64,000 nucleotides of DNA from NCBI RefSeq assembly GCF_042681025.1, contig NZ_JBHUER010000013.1, positions 1-64,000 of the forward strand, in the 5' to 3' direction. Every line of letters begins with the position of its first letter. The first letter of the stretch is position 1. This document shows positions 25,364-34,049 of the stretch, one piece after another. The translations under genes and the position numbers were made by a program. The notes beneath the pieces are model-generated. The model was not told the DNA's origin and made no database searches. It saw only the letters and a program-made list of their open reading frames with translations. This stretch comes from Methylopila henanensis. Lineage in GTDB: Bacteria; Pseudomonadota; Alphaproteobacteria; Rhizobiales; Methylopilaceae.

Positions 25364-26079
25364 GGGTCCCGTTCGCCGACCGAAAGGGACTCGCAGCCGC
25401 AGGAGCGCCGGGCGAGCCCGTCCATGTCGCGGATCTCGATCTGGCCGCGCCGGCAGCGGATCGTCTGTTCGCCCTCGAGCACGTGCAGACCCGAGGTGAT
25501 GCTGGCCCGGCGCACCCCGAGCAGGTCGGAAAACTGCGCGTGCGTGACGTCGAGCGGGCCGTCGCCGCACAGCGCGGCGGCCTCGAGCAGCCAGCGCGCG
25601 ATCCTCTGCTCGACGGTGTGGAGCGCCGCGCACACGCACAGCCGCGCGGTCTGGTCGTGGCGGTGGCCGGCGTAGGAGGAGAGGTCGCGGCGCACTTCCG
25701 GATAGAGCGCGACCACATGCTCGAGCGCCGTCACGTCGATGGCGAGGGTCCGCGTCGCCGACAGCGAGACGGCGTCGCGGCTCGCGATCCTCGACAGGCC
25801 GAGCGTCGCCGCGACGCCGATCAGGCCGCCCGGACCCACGAGCCCGGCCTCGGCCGAGGCTCCCGCCGCGTCGCGCCCGACGATCGCGATCAGCCCATGT
25901 TCGACGAAATGCACCGAGCGTATCGGCTGGCCGATCGCCGTCAGCAGCCCGCCACGGCGATGCTCGACCGCCCGCAGGTGGGCGACGACGCGCGAACGGC
26001 CGTCTGTGTCGAGCCGCGCGAGGAGAGGATGAAGGGGTTCCGCCTTCTGCCGTCCGGCCGAGCGCATTTCCGACAACAT
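25351..26079 (-). CDS. Crp/Fnr-family transcriptional regulator
   Basis: The 242-residue protein has an N-terminal cyclic-nucleotide-binding-like domain (about residues 20-140). It then has a C-terminal winged helix with LDVTHAQFSDLLGVRRASITSGLHVLE. No FNR-type N-terminal cysteine cluster is present, and the canonical cAMP-contact residues are not obvious, so the ligand is unknown. It ends 13 nt inside the opposite ABC exporter gene. Its targets cannot be inferred from position. Confidence 0.85.
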   Translation of the reverse strand: MLSEMRSAGRQKAEPLHPLLARLDTDGRSRVVAHLRAVEHRRGGLLTAIGQPIRSVHFVEHGLIAIVGRDAAGASAEAGLVGPGGLIGVAATLGLSRIASRDAVSLSATRTLAIDVTALEHVVALYPEVRRDLSSYAGHRHDQTARLCVCAALHTVEQRIARWLLEAAALCGDGPLDVTHAQFSDLLGVRRASITSGLHVLEGEQTIRCRRGQIEIRDMDGLARRSCGCESLSVGERDPHTA

Positions 26080-26139
26080 GGCGCAAGGCCCGGATAAGGC
26101 AAACCACTTATCCGGTCGCGGCCTCCGCCAAGCCTCGCC

Positions 26140-26589
26140 TCAAATCTGGTAGACGAACCCGGCCATGGCGTGATCGCCGAGATCGCGCATTTCGGCCAGC
26201 GACCGCTTGTCGAGAATGGCGGAGATCGCGTCGCGGACCTCGACCATCATCTGCCGCACCTGGCAGGCTTCGATGTCCTCGCAGTCGTCGCACGGCACGA
26301 AGGCCGAGCGGCTGGCGCAGGAGATCGGCGCAAGCGGCCCGTCCAGCGCGCGCACGATCGAACCGACCGTGATGTCTTCCGCGGGGCGGGCCAGCATGTA
26401 GCCGCCGGCCTTGCCCTTCTTGCTCGAAAGCATGCCGGCGTTGCGCAGTTCGCCCAGGATCGCGTCGAGAAACTTCTTCGGAATCGCGTTGCGTTCCGCG
26501 ACCTCGGCCACGAAGGTCGACTTGCCCGGCTGCAGTCTCGCCAGATCGACCATGGCCTTGAGGCCGTACTTGGCTTTCTTCGTCAGCAT
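26140..26589 (-). CDS. Rrf2-family transcriptional regulator, probably Fe-S binding
   Basis: The 149-residue protein starts MLTKKAKYGLKAMVDLA, the Rrf2 winged-helix N-terminus, with KKGKAGGYMLARPAEDI as the wing. Four cysteines (91, 100, 103, 109) lie in the C-terminal half where IscR, NsrR and RirA bind an Fe-S cluster; three is the usual number. I chose the ATG at 26589 over an upstream one at 26634 because the family begins there. It lies downstream of a TauD-like gene on the same strand. Confidence 0.88.
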   Translation of the reverse strand: MLTKKAKYGLKAMVDLARLQPGKSTFVAEVAERNAIPKKFLDAILGELRNAGMLSSKKGKAGGYMLARPAEDITVGSIVRALDGPLAPISCASRSAFVPCDDCEDIEACQVRQMMVEVRDAISAILDKRSLAEMRDLGDHAMAGFVYQI

Positions 26590-26684
26590 CGTCCTGTCCC
26601 TGCGCGCGACGCACCGATACGCGACGCCCCGCACAGGGACAATATGTCGAGTCGCTTACTCGATTGCGAGAGCCGCCTGATTTT

Positions 26685-27596
26685 TCACGCCGCGACGGCC
26701 GCCGGACGGGCCTTGCGGCGGGTTTCGCTCCGGCGGCCGTCGACCGAGACGGGCGCTTCGCCGGCGACGGTCACGCGCCGGACGATCCGGGGCTGGTCGC
26801 CATAGTCGTCGATCGCGCGGTGCTGGGTCGCGCGGTTGTCCCAGATCGCGACGTCGCCCTCGCGCCAGCGCCAGCGCACCGTGTTCTCGGGACGGACGAC
26901 ATGATCCTGGAAGATCGCGAGCAGCCGCCGCGAATCCGTGGATCCGAGGCCGAGGATCTTCTGGGCGAAATGCCCGAGGATCAGCGAGCGCTCGCCGGTC
27001 TCGGCATGCACGTGAACAAGCGGATGCTCGGTCTCGTAGACGGTGGAGGTGAACACCTCGTCGTAGCGTTTGCGGCCCTCGGCGTGGACCGAGGATTTGT
27101 CGCCGACATAGTCGTAGACGTTCGAGTGCAGCACCCAGAGCTTGTCGGCGAGACCGCGCAGCGGCTCCGGCAACCCGGCGTAGGCGGCCGCGGTGTCGGC
27201 CCACAGCGTGTCGCCGCCGCTCTCGGGGATCGTCACGCCGCGCAGGATCGAGATCTTGGGGTAGGCCGCCTCGAAGGTCACGTCGGTGTGCCATGAGCTG
27301 GCGCGCTCGCCGCGGCTGCCGTCGATGTCGAGCGTGCCCGCGGTGCCGGCGTAGGACGGGACGGTCGGGTGGGCGACAAGTTCGCCGAACAGCCGCCCGA
27401 ACGCCTCGTGGGCGGCCTCGTCGAGATGGCCCTGGTCGCGCAGGAACACGACCTTGTGGCGATGCAACGCGTCGAGAAGCGCAGAAACGGTCGCCTCATC
27501 GAGCGAGCCGGACAGCTTGAGCCCCCGGATTTCGGCGCCCACGCGGCCGGTCACAGGGACGATGTCGAGACCGGGGCGGATGGCCTGCACGGACAT
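26685..27596 (-). CDS. TauD/TfdA-family 2-oxoglutarate dioxygenase
   Basis: The 303-residue protein has the Fe(II) ligands His103 and Asp105 (SSWHTDVTFE) and His259 (TQHRAIDD). Arg270-Arg274 would bind 2-oxoglutarate. Family members release sulfite from taurine or attack other sulfonates, sulfates or phenoxyacetates. No tauABC transporter genes are nearby, so the substrate is open. The AT-rich gap upstream (27597-27697) is a likely promoter. Confidence 0.87.
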   Translation of the reverse strand: MSVQAIRPGLDIVPVTGRVGAEIRGLKLSGSLDEATVSALLDALHRHKVVFLRDQGHLDEAAHEAFGRLFGELVAHPTVPSYAGTAGTLDIDGSRGERASSWHTDVTFEAAYPKISILRGVTIPESGGDTLWADTAAAYAGLPEPLRGLADKLWVLHSNVYDYVGDKSSVHAEGRKRYDEVFTSTVYETEHPLVHVHAETGERSLILGHFAQKILGLGSTDSRRLLAIFQDHVVRPENTVRWRWREGDVAIWDNRATQHRAIDDYGDQPRIVRRVTVAGEAPVSVDGRRSETRRKARPAAVAA

Positions 27597-27697
27597 GAGT
27601 CGGTTCCTCCTGCTGATGCGGCCGCGGTGGACACGGTCGCCGGAGGCATAAAATCAACTCATTCGATCGTATTTGTAAAATTATAAATCGGCGGACG
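27597..27697 (-). promoter_or_regulatory. AT-rich upstream region of the TauD-like gene
   Basis: The part 27650-27690 is strikingly AT-rich for this genome (TTATAAATTTTACAAATACG on the - strand). It is the best place for the promoter of the dioxygenase gene. GGAGGAACCG before the start is a good ribosome site. Exact boxes are not assigned. Confidence 0.45.
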
Positions 27698-28123
27698 TCA
27701 CCGCTCCAGGATCTTCCATATCCCGCTCGCCGCCGCCACGACCCGGTCGTCGACCTGAAGCGATCCCTTCATGAACACGAGCGAGCGGGTCAGCCGCACC
27801 ACTTCGGGAGCGACCGACACGAAGTCGCCCATCTTCGCGCTCGACAGGAACTGCATGTCGAACTGGATCGTGACGGAGGGCTTGCCGCCGGCGGCGTCCC
27901 ACGCGCTGACGCCGAGGGCGCGGTCGGCGAGCGTCATCAGCATGCCGCCGTGCACCACCCCGATGAGGTTGGCGTGCTTCCGCTCCGCGACGAAGCCGAA
28001 CGACCGAAGCGGTCCGTCGGCGCGGCGCGTGAAGATGGGGCCGACCAGATCGATGAAGCCTTCGTCGGGGAACCGTTCCCAGCCCTGCGCGAGCGGATCG
28101 GGAAGAGGCGGCGCGTCGTTCAA
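27698..28123 (-). CDS. Hotdog-fold acyl-CoA thioesterase (PaaI family)
   Basis: The 141-residue protein has the PaaI/4HBT motif HANLIGVVHGGMLMTLADRALG and the second half VTIQFDMQFLSSAKMGDFV. It should hydrolyse an acyl- or aryl-CoA thioester. It is the last gene of a three-gene operon, 3 nt after the fumarase-type hydratase. That points to release of a CoA ester formed by the CoA-transferase of the same operon. Confidence 0.87.
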   Translation of the reverse strand: MNDAPPLPDPLAQGWERFPDEGFIDLVGPIFTRRADGPLRSFGFVAERKHANLIGVVHGGMLMTLADRALGVSAWDAAGGKPSVTIQFDMQFLSSAKMGDFVSVAPEVVRLTRSLVFMKGSLQVDDRVVAAASGIWKILER

Positions 28124-28126
28124 GGT

Positions 28127-29647
28127 TCAAACCCTTCGCCAGAGATCGGGGCCGAGGAGGTGGATCGAGGCGCCGCCGGAATCGACGGCGACCGTGACCG
28201 GCATGTCCGAGACCTCGAATTCGTGGATCGCCTCCATACCGAGGTCGGCGAAGGCCAGCACGCGGGACGAGCGGATGGCCTTCGCCACGAGGATGGCGGC
28301 CCCGCCGACCGCGATGAGCGACGCCGCGCCATGGCGGCGGATCGCATCGATCGCGGCCGGTCCGCGCTCCGCCTTGCCGATCATCGCCAGCAGGCCGGTC
28401 TGGCCGAGCAGGGCGTCCGTGAACATGTCCATGCGGCTGGCCGTCGTCGGGCCCGCCGGCCCGACCGCCTCGTCGCCCACCGCCTTCACAGGTCCGACAT
28501 AGTAGATGACGCGGCCGTCGAGCGGGACGGGCAGGGGCTCGCCGCGGGCCAGCATCTCGACCATCCGCTTGTGCGCGGCGTCGCGGCCGGTGAGGAGCTT
28601 GCCGGACAGCAGCAGCCGGTCGCCGGCGCGCCAATCTCGCACCTCGTCGCGCGTCAGCCGGTCGAGGTCGACCCGGCGCGCGCCGTCCGCGCTCCGCTCG
28701 ACGACGATCTCCGGCCAGTCCGCGGCGTCCGGCGGGTCGAAGCGCGCCGGGCCCGAGCCGTCGAGCGTGAAGCGGACGTGGCGGTTGGCGGCGCATTGCG
28801 GCATGAGCGCGACCGGCTTCGAGGCCGCATGGGTGGGAAAGGTGCGGATCTTCACGTCGACGACGGTGGTCAGCCCGCCAAGCCCCTGAGCGCCGATCCC
28901 GAGCGCGTTGATGCGCTCGTAAAGCTCTATCCGCAGCTCCTCGAGCTTCGAAGACGGGCCGCGGCGGATCAGGTCGAGCATGTCGATCGGCTCGAACAGG
29001 GCTTCTTTCGCCAGCAGCATCGCCTTGTCGGCGCTGCCGCCGACCCCGAGCCCGATCAGCCCCGGAGGGCACCAGCCGGAGCCGAGCGTCGGCAGCGTCT
29101 CGACGACCCAGTCCGCGACCGACGAGCTCGGGTTAAGTTGCGTGAAACGCGCCTTGTTCTCCGAACCGCCCCCCTTCGCGGCGACGATCGCCTCGACCAC
29201 GTTTCCGGGCGTCAGGTCCACATGGACCATGGCGGGCGCGTTGTCGCCGGTGTTCGTCCGGTCGAACAGCGGATCGGCCACCATGGTCGCGCGCAGCGGG
29301 TTGCCGGCGTCGAGATAGGCCCGGCGCACGCCCTCGTTGACGAGCTCCTCGATCCCGCGCGCGGTCGCGAAGCGCACGCCGACGCCGACCTTCAGGAACA
29401 CGGCGGCGACGCCGGTGTCCTGGCACATCGGGCGCCGGCCCAGCAGCGCCATCCGCGAATTGACGAGGATCTGCGCGATGGCGTCGCGCGCCGACGGGCT
29501 TTCCTCGCGCTCGTAGGCCGCGCTCAGGTGCCGGATGTAGTCCGCCGGGTGGACGTGGCTGACGAACTGCAGCGCGTCGGCGACGCTCTGGATGAAGTCG
29601 TCCTCGCGGATGACCGTCTGCGGAGCGAGGGCGGGCAGGGCGGTCAC
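28127..29647 (-). CDS. Class I fumarase-type hydratase (fumarase/mesaconase)
   Basis: The 506-residue protein is a fused alpha-beta class I fumarase. The [4Fe-4S] cysteines are visible in RPMCQDTG, GSGWCPPG and MPQCAANRH, and the C-terminal beta part contains GPTTASRMDMF. It hydrates fumarate to malate or, in some class I enzymes, mesaconate to citramalate. Here it is 4 nt overlapped with a family III CoA-transferase and followed by a thioesterase. That context favours a C5-dicarboxylate role over the central TCA cycle. This substrate is inferred, not shown. Confidence 0.87.
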   Translation of the reverse strand: MTALPALAPQTVIREDDFIQSVADALQFVSHVHPADYIRHLSAAYEREESPSARDAIAQILVNSRMALLGRRPMCQDTGVAAVFLKVGVGVRFATARGIEELVNEGVRRAYLDAGNPLRATMVADPLFDRTNTGDNAPAMVHVDLTPGNVVEAIVAAKGGGSENKARFTQLNPSSSVADWVVETLPTLGSGWCPPGLIGLGVGGSADKAMLLAKEALFEPIDMLDLIRRGPSSKLEELRIELYERINALGIGAQGLGGLTTVVDVKIRTFPTHAASKPVALMPQCAANRHVRFTLDGSGPARFDPPDAADWPEIVVERSADGARRVDLDRLTRDEVRDWRAGDRLLLSGKLLTGRDAAHKRMVEMLARGEPLPVPLDGRVIYYVGPVKAVGDEAVGPAGPTTASRMDMFTDALLGQTGLLAMIGKAERGPAAIDAIRRHGAASLIAVGGAAILVAKAIRSSRVLAFADLGMEAIHEFEVSDMPVTVAVDSGGASIHLLGPDLWRRV

Positions 29648-30795
29648 GCCGCGCCGCTCCGGACCTCTCGGACGGCGCGGAACTCCGCCCGGAGCGCGTC
29701 GTCATGCTCGCCGAGGGCCGGCACGCGGCCGAGCGCGGGCCGGCGGCCGTCGACGATCGCGGGAGGAGCCAGAACCTCGGCGACGCCCGCCGGCGTCTCG
29801 ACCGGAAGCGTGGTCGCGGCCGGATGCGCGATCAGGTCGCCGACGGTCGAGACCATGCCGTAGGCGATCCGGGCCCGGTCGAGCGCTTCCGCCGTCTCCG
29901 CGGAGGACCGCTCGATCAGGATGCGCTGGATGTGGGCGTCGCAGGCGGGCCGGTGACGAACGCGCTCCACATTGACGTGGAAGCGGGGATCGTCGGCGAA
30001 CGCTTCGTCGCGCAGGATCTCGCGGCAGAAGATGCGCCACTCCCGTTCGCTCTGGATCGAGATCACCACCTCGCCGTCGGCGAGGCGGAACACGCCATAG
30101 GGCGCGATCGAGGGGTGCGCGAGGCCGATCCGCGGCGGCTCGACGCCGCCGTAGCGGCGGGTGAGGTAGGGAACGTTCATGAAATCCGCGAGCACGTCGA
30201 ACAGCGACAGCTCGATATGCGCTCCCCGCCCGGTGCGGCCGCGGGCGATCAGCGCCTCGAGGATGGCGGCGTAGGCGGCCTGTCCGGTGGCGATGTCGCA
30301 GAGCGACACGCCGACCCGGCTCGGGCCGGACTCCGCCGTGCCGGTGATGGCGGAAAGCCCGGTCTCGGCCTGCACCAGCAGGTCGTAGGCCTTGCGCTCG
30401 TGATGGGGCGTGCCCGGCGCATAGCCGGAGATGTCGCAGCAGATCAGCTTCGGGTGGCGAAGCCTGAGCTCCGCCGCGCCGAAGCCGAGGCGCGCCATCG
30501 CGCCCGGCGCGAAATTCTGGATGAAGACGTCGGCGTCGGCGATCATGCGCTCGACCAGCGCGTGGTCTTGCGGGTTCTTCAGGTCGACCCGGCAGCTTTC
30601 CTTGCCGCGGTTGATCCACACGAAGTAGCTCGACTGCCCCAGAACGAAGGCGTCGTAGCCGCGCGCGAAGTCGCCTTCCGGCCGCTCCAGCTTGATGACG
30701 CGGGCGCCGGCGTCGGCGAGCCGGGTGGTGGCGATCGGCGCCGCGACCGCCTGCTCCATCGCAACCACGAGAACGCCGTCCAGCGCGCCGGCCAT
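29644..30795 (-). CDS. Family III CoA-transferase (CaiB/Frc-like)
   Basis: The 383-residue enzyme has the family N-terminus (VVAMEQAVAAPIATTRLADAGARVIKLE) and the catalytic Asp in KAYDLLVQAETG, after the block CCDISGYAPGTPHHE. It moves CoA between carboxylic acids, for example succinyl-CoA to mesaconate, citramalate or oxalate. It is first in the operon with the hydratase (ATGA overlap) and the thioesterase. No citramalyl-CoA lyase gene is in the window. Confidence 0.88.
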   Translation of the reverse strand: MAGALDGVLVVAMEQAVAAPIATTRLADAGARVIKLERPEGDFARGYDAFVLGQSSYFVWINRGKESCRVDLKNPQDHALVERMIADADVFIQNFAPGAMARLGFGAAELRLRHPKLICCDISGYAPGTPHHERKAYDLLVQAETGLSAITGTAESGPSRVGVSLCDIATGQAAYAAILEALIARGRTGRGAHIELSLFDVLADFMNVPYLTRRYGGVEPPRIGLAHPSIAPYGVFRLADGEVVISIQSEREWRIFCREILRDEAFADDPRFHVNVERVRHRPACDAHIQRILIERSSAETAEALDRARIAYGMVSTVGDLIAHPAATTLPVETPAGVAEVLAPPAIVDGRRPALGRVPALGEHDDALRAEFRAVREVRSGAA

Positions 30796-30880
30796 GATGC
30801 CTCCGAAACCCTTGTGCCTGGCGCATGTTAGGCCGCGCCGCGGGGCCGCAAGTCAAATCGACCTTCGGGGCAGGCGGCCG

Positions 30881-32209
30881 TTAGCCGGCGGCGAGCACGG
30901 CCTCCAGCGCGTCGACCAGCATGTCGGCGTGCTCGCGGGCGAGCGTCAGCGGTGGGCGGATCTTCAGCGCCTCGCCGCGCCCGCCTGCGGCCCCGATCAG
31001 GACGCCGCGGTCGCGCAGGCCGTTGATCGCGCGCGTCACCGCGGCCGGTTCGGGCGCGCCGTCGGCGTCGGCGAGCGTCACGCCGAGGTAGAGTCCCGAG
31101 CCGCGCACCTGGTGAATGACGGGGCGGTGCCCGCGCAAGGCTTCGAGGCGCGATTTCATGTGGCCGCCGACGTCGGCGGCGTTCGCGACGAGGCCGCGGT
31201 CGGCGATCTCGTCCAGCACGGCGAGACCGGCCGCCGCCGCCACCGGATTGCCGCCGAAGGTGTTGAAGTACCCCACGTCCGCCGCGAAGCGCGCCATCAG
31301 GTCGGCCCCGGCCACAACGCCCGCGACGGGGAAGCCGTTGCCCATCGGCTTGCCCATGGTGGCGATGTCCGGCGTCACGCCGTGGCGCTGGAACCCCCAC
31401 ATGGCGGCGCCGGTGCGGCCGAAGCCGGACTGCACCTCGTCCGCGATGAACAGCCCGCCGGCGGCGCGCACGGCGTCCACGGCGGGCGCGAGGAAGCCCG
31501 GCGGGTCGGCGAACACGCCGTCGCTGGAGAAGATCGTGTCGACTAGCAGCGCGGAGACGCCGAAGCCCTCGCGGGCGAGGCTCGCGATCGCCTCCTCGAC
31601 CGCGGCGGCGAAGCGTCCGCCGACGTCGCCTTCGCCGGCGGGCGCCGGCACGGCGCGCACATGCGGCGCGAGCGCGGCGGAGGGCCGCGACGACGGCGAC
31701 ACCTCGGTCACGGCGGCGGTGTTGCCGTGATAGGCCGCCTCGGTGACGATCACGCCGCGCGCGCCCGTCGCGGCGGCGGCGATCCGGAGCGCGAGGTCGT
31801 TGCTCTCGCTCCCCGTGCAGGTGAAGACGATCCGGTCGAGCCCGGCGGGGAAGGTCGCGAGCAGCCGCTCGGCGTAGTCGTGCGTGATCTCGTAGAGATA
31901 GCGGGTGTGGGTGTTGAACTTCGCGGCCTGCGCGGCGATCGCGGCGGCGACGCGCGGGTTCGAATGCCCAACCGAGGGCACGTTGTTGTAGAGGTCGAGA
32001 TAGCGCCGGCCGTCGGCGGTCTCGATCCAGACGTCCTCCGCCGCGACCACGTGCAGCGGCTCGTCGTAGAACAGCACCGAGGTCGGGCCGAACGTGCGGC
32101 GCCGGCGTTCGACCAGCGCCTGCGTCGCCGGCGGCAGGGCGCCGGGCGCCTCGGCGTCGAAGGCGTTGAGGGCGAGGATCTGGCGGCTCGAAGCGGTCAT
32201 CGCGAACAT
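30881..32209 (-). CDS. Class III PLP-dependent aminotransferase or phospho-lyase
   Basis: The 442-residue protein has the class III PLP motifs LFIADEVQSGFGRTG and, about 286 residues in, the Schiff-base lysine in TMGKPMGNGFPV. YEITHDYAERL and CTGSESNDLALRIA near the N-terminus resemble the AGXT2L group. That group includes phospho-lyases acting on ethanolamine phosphate or 5-phosphohydroxylysine. The gene directly upstream encodes an APH-fold kinase, so a kinase/phospho-lyase pair is plausible. A plain omega-aminotransferase is the alternative. Confidence 0.82.
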   Translation of the reverse strand: MFAMTASSRQILALNAFDAEAPGALPPATQALVERRRRTFGPTSVLFYDEPLHVVAAEDVWIETADGRRYLDLYNNVPSVGHSNPRVAAAIAAQAAKFNTHTRYLYEITHDYAERLLATFPAGLDRIVFTCTGSESNDLALRIAAAATGARGVIVTEAAYHGNTAAVTEVSPSSRPSAALAPHVRAVPAPAGEGDVGGRFAAAVEEAIASLAREGFGVSALLVDTIFSSDGVFADPPGFLAPAVDAVRAAGGLFIADEVQSGFGRTGAAMWGFQRHGVTPDIATMGKPMGNGFPVAGVVAGADLMARFAADVGYFNTFGGNPVAAAAGLAVLDEIADRGLVANAADVGGHMKSRLEALRGHRPVIHQVRGSGLYLGVTLADADGAPEPAAVTRAINGLRDRGVLIGAAGGRGEALKIRPPLTLAREHADMLVDALEAVLAAG

Positions 32210-32228
32210 CCTTCGCCTTGGCGCCGGA

Positions 32229-33212
32229 TCAGGCGTGGCGGGTCAGATAGCGCTCGGCCAGCGCGAGCGTGCCGTGGGTGTAGGGAACGCCCATGCTCTG
32301 CGCGGTCGGCGTCTCGGCGTGGGAGGCGATCCACGCCGTCAGCAGCATGCGCCGCAGCATGAGGAAGGTCGGCATCATGGCGACGTCCTCCGCGCCGACC
32401 GGCGTCACGCGGGCGTAGGCCGAAAGCCAGGCCTCCTGCAGCTCCGGAATGAAAGGCTCGTGCTCCATGAAGGAGACGGAGGCCGCGAAGTCGTACATGA
32501 ACCAGCTGAAGCCGCAGTCGTCGAAATCGATCAGGCCGAGCCGCTCGCCGTCCACCAGCAGGTTCGCGGGCCTGAGGTCGGCGTGGATCAGCCCGAAGCG
32601 CTCGGGGGCTGCGCCATAGGCTGCGACGCGGCGCTTCAGCGCCTCCGCCGTCCGCTCGAGCAGCGCCCGGCCGGGGCCGTCGAGGCCGAGCCCTGCGCGC
32701 CAGTCGCCCCAGAGCGGCCGGCTTCCGAGCATGGCGTCGAAGTCCCACGTCTTGCGCCGGAAGCCTTCCGGCCGCCCCCAGCCGCGGGCGTGGCCGTGAA
32801 GCCGCGCGGTGATCCGGCCGAGCGTCGCGTACCACGACGCGAGATCGTCTCCAGGTTCCGGCTCCCGACCGCTCATGAAGGCGAAGGCCGCGACATGACG
32901 GACGGCGCCGTCGTCCTCGAAGCCGCCGAGCAGGCCGCCGTCAACGGTCCGGATCGGCTCGGGCGTCGGCGCGACGCCGTCGGCGCGCAGCGCGTCGACC
33001 CAGGCGAGTTCGGAGCGAATCTCGTCGCTGGTGTGATAGTCCGGCCGGTGAACCCGCAGCACGACGGCGTCGCCCGAGGGGGCTTCGGCGAGGAAGGTGG
33101 CGTTTTCGGAGATGGTCAGCAGCCGCAGCGGCGCGTCAGCGGCGAGCCCCCAGAGCGGCAGCGCGCTCCGCAGCCCCGTTTCGAGGCGGTTCAGGAAGGC
33201 GTCGTCGTACAT
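32229..33212 (-). CDS. APH-fold kinase (aminoglycoside phosphotransferase/homoserine kinase-like)
   Basis: The 327-residue kinase has a Brenner-type catalytic loop LIHADLRPANLL (about residue 209) and the metal-binding IDFDDCGFSWFMYD (about 228). An ATP-binding N-lobe carries FLAEAPSGDAVVLRVHRP. Homologues include hydroxylysine kinase and choline/ethanolamine-type kinases. I chose ATG 33212 (MYDDAFLNRLE); the longer frame runs across the divergent cbiZ gene. It is 19 nt upstream of the class III PLP enzyme. Confidence 0.85.
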   Translation of the reverse strand: MYDDAFLNRLETGLRSALPLWGLAADAPLRLLTISENATFLAEAPSGDAVVLRVHRPDYHTSDEIRSELAWVDALRADGVAPTPEPIRTVDGGLLGGFEDDGAVRHVAAFAFMSGREPEPGDDLASWYATLGRITARLHGHARGWGRPEGFRRKTWDFDAMLGSRPLWGDWRAGLGLDGPGRALLERTAEALKRRVAAYGAAPERFGLIHADLRPANLLVDGERLGLIDFDDCGFSWFMYDFAASVSFMEHEPFIPELQEAWLSAYARVTPVGAEDVAMMPTFLMLRRMLLTAWIASHAETPTAQSMGVPYTHGTLALAERYLTRHA

Positions 33213-33257
33213 CGGGGCCTCGCCGGGGACGCGCGGAAGGGTTTCACGGGGGCGGCC

Positions 33258-33932
33258 ATGACGCAACGGACCGACGACGCCTTGTTCGCGGTGACGATCG
33301 CGCGGCCGTGGCTCGTGGCGGCGTTCGGGCGGCCGCAGGCCATGCTGAGCTGGGCGATGGAGAAGCCGGGCTTCCGCGAGGCGCGGCGAGTAGCATGGCT
33401 CGAGGTGCGCAACGCCGACCTGCCGCAGGAGGTGGACGCCTTCGCGCTGCTGAAGGGAAGGCTCGCGGACGAGGGGCTCGGCGACGCGGTCGCGATGATG
33501 ACCTCGCGCGACGTGCGCCGCGCCCATGTGGGCGAAGCGGCCTTCGGGGATGTCGTCGCCCGCTCGCTCGCGACCGTCGGCCTGTCGAACGCGGCGCGGG
33601 TCGGCGAGGCGCCGGGGCCCGGCCATATCGGCACCATCAACCTGCTGACGGCCGTGTCGACGCCGCTGTCGCAGGCGGCGCTGGTCGAGGCGCTGTCGAT
33701 CGCGATCGAGGCCCGGACCGCGGCGGTGATGGATCTGGGCTGGCACGTGGCCGGCGGCGTCGCGACCGGAACCGGAACCGACTGCGTGGTGATCGCGGCG
33801 CCGGCGGAGGAGGGCGAAGGCGCCCGTTTCGCAGGCCTCCACACCGACATCGGCGCGGCGATCGGCGCCGCGACATACCGCGCCATATCGGCCGGCGGCC
33901 GCGAATGGCTCGCGGAACGCGAGGCCGGATAG
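33258..33932 (+). CDS. cbiZ: Adenosylcobinamide amidohydrolase
   Basis: The 224-residue protein matches the CbiZ family, with MMTSRDVRRAHV, GHIGTINLLTAVSTPLSQAALVEAL and VATGTGTDCVVIAAP. CbiZ cuts the side chain of adenosylcobinamide or pseudo-B12 to cobyric acid, so imported corrinoids can be rebuilt. It fits the cobalamin genes at 57.9-62.2 kb. It starts at ATG 33258, 45 nt from the divergent kinase start. It ends before the first 87-bp repeat element. Confidence 0.85.
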   Translation: MTQRTDDALFAVTIARPWLVAAFGRPQAMLSWAMEKPGFREARRVAWLEVRNADLPQEVDAFALLKGRLADEGLGDAVAMMTSRDVRRAHVGEAAFGDVVARSLATVGLSNAARVGEAPGPGHIGTINLLTAVSTPLSQAALVEALSIAIEARTAAVMDLGWHVAGGVATGTGTDCVVIAAPAEEGEGARFAGLHTDIGAAIGAATYRAISAGGREWLAEREAG

Positions 33933-34049
33933 TTTTGGACGCCTGACGGCCCCGGATCGCTCACGCCGTCCTGCTCACGCGCCCCAACGAGGCCGTACGG
34001 CTCATGGTGGCGCCCCGTTGCGATCGACAAGGCGCAGCCCAATCCGTTC

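Noticed and set aside
26140..26634. Longer start of the Rrf2 gene at 26634
   Set aside because: The added residues are Arg/Cys-rich and not part of the family, which begins at MLTKKAKYG (26589).
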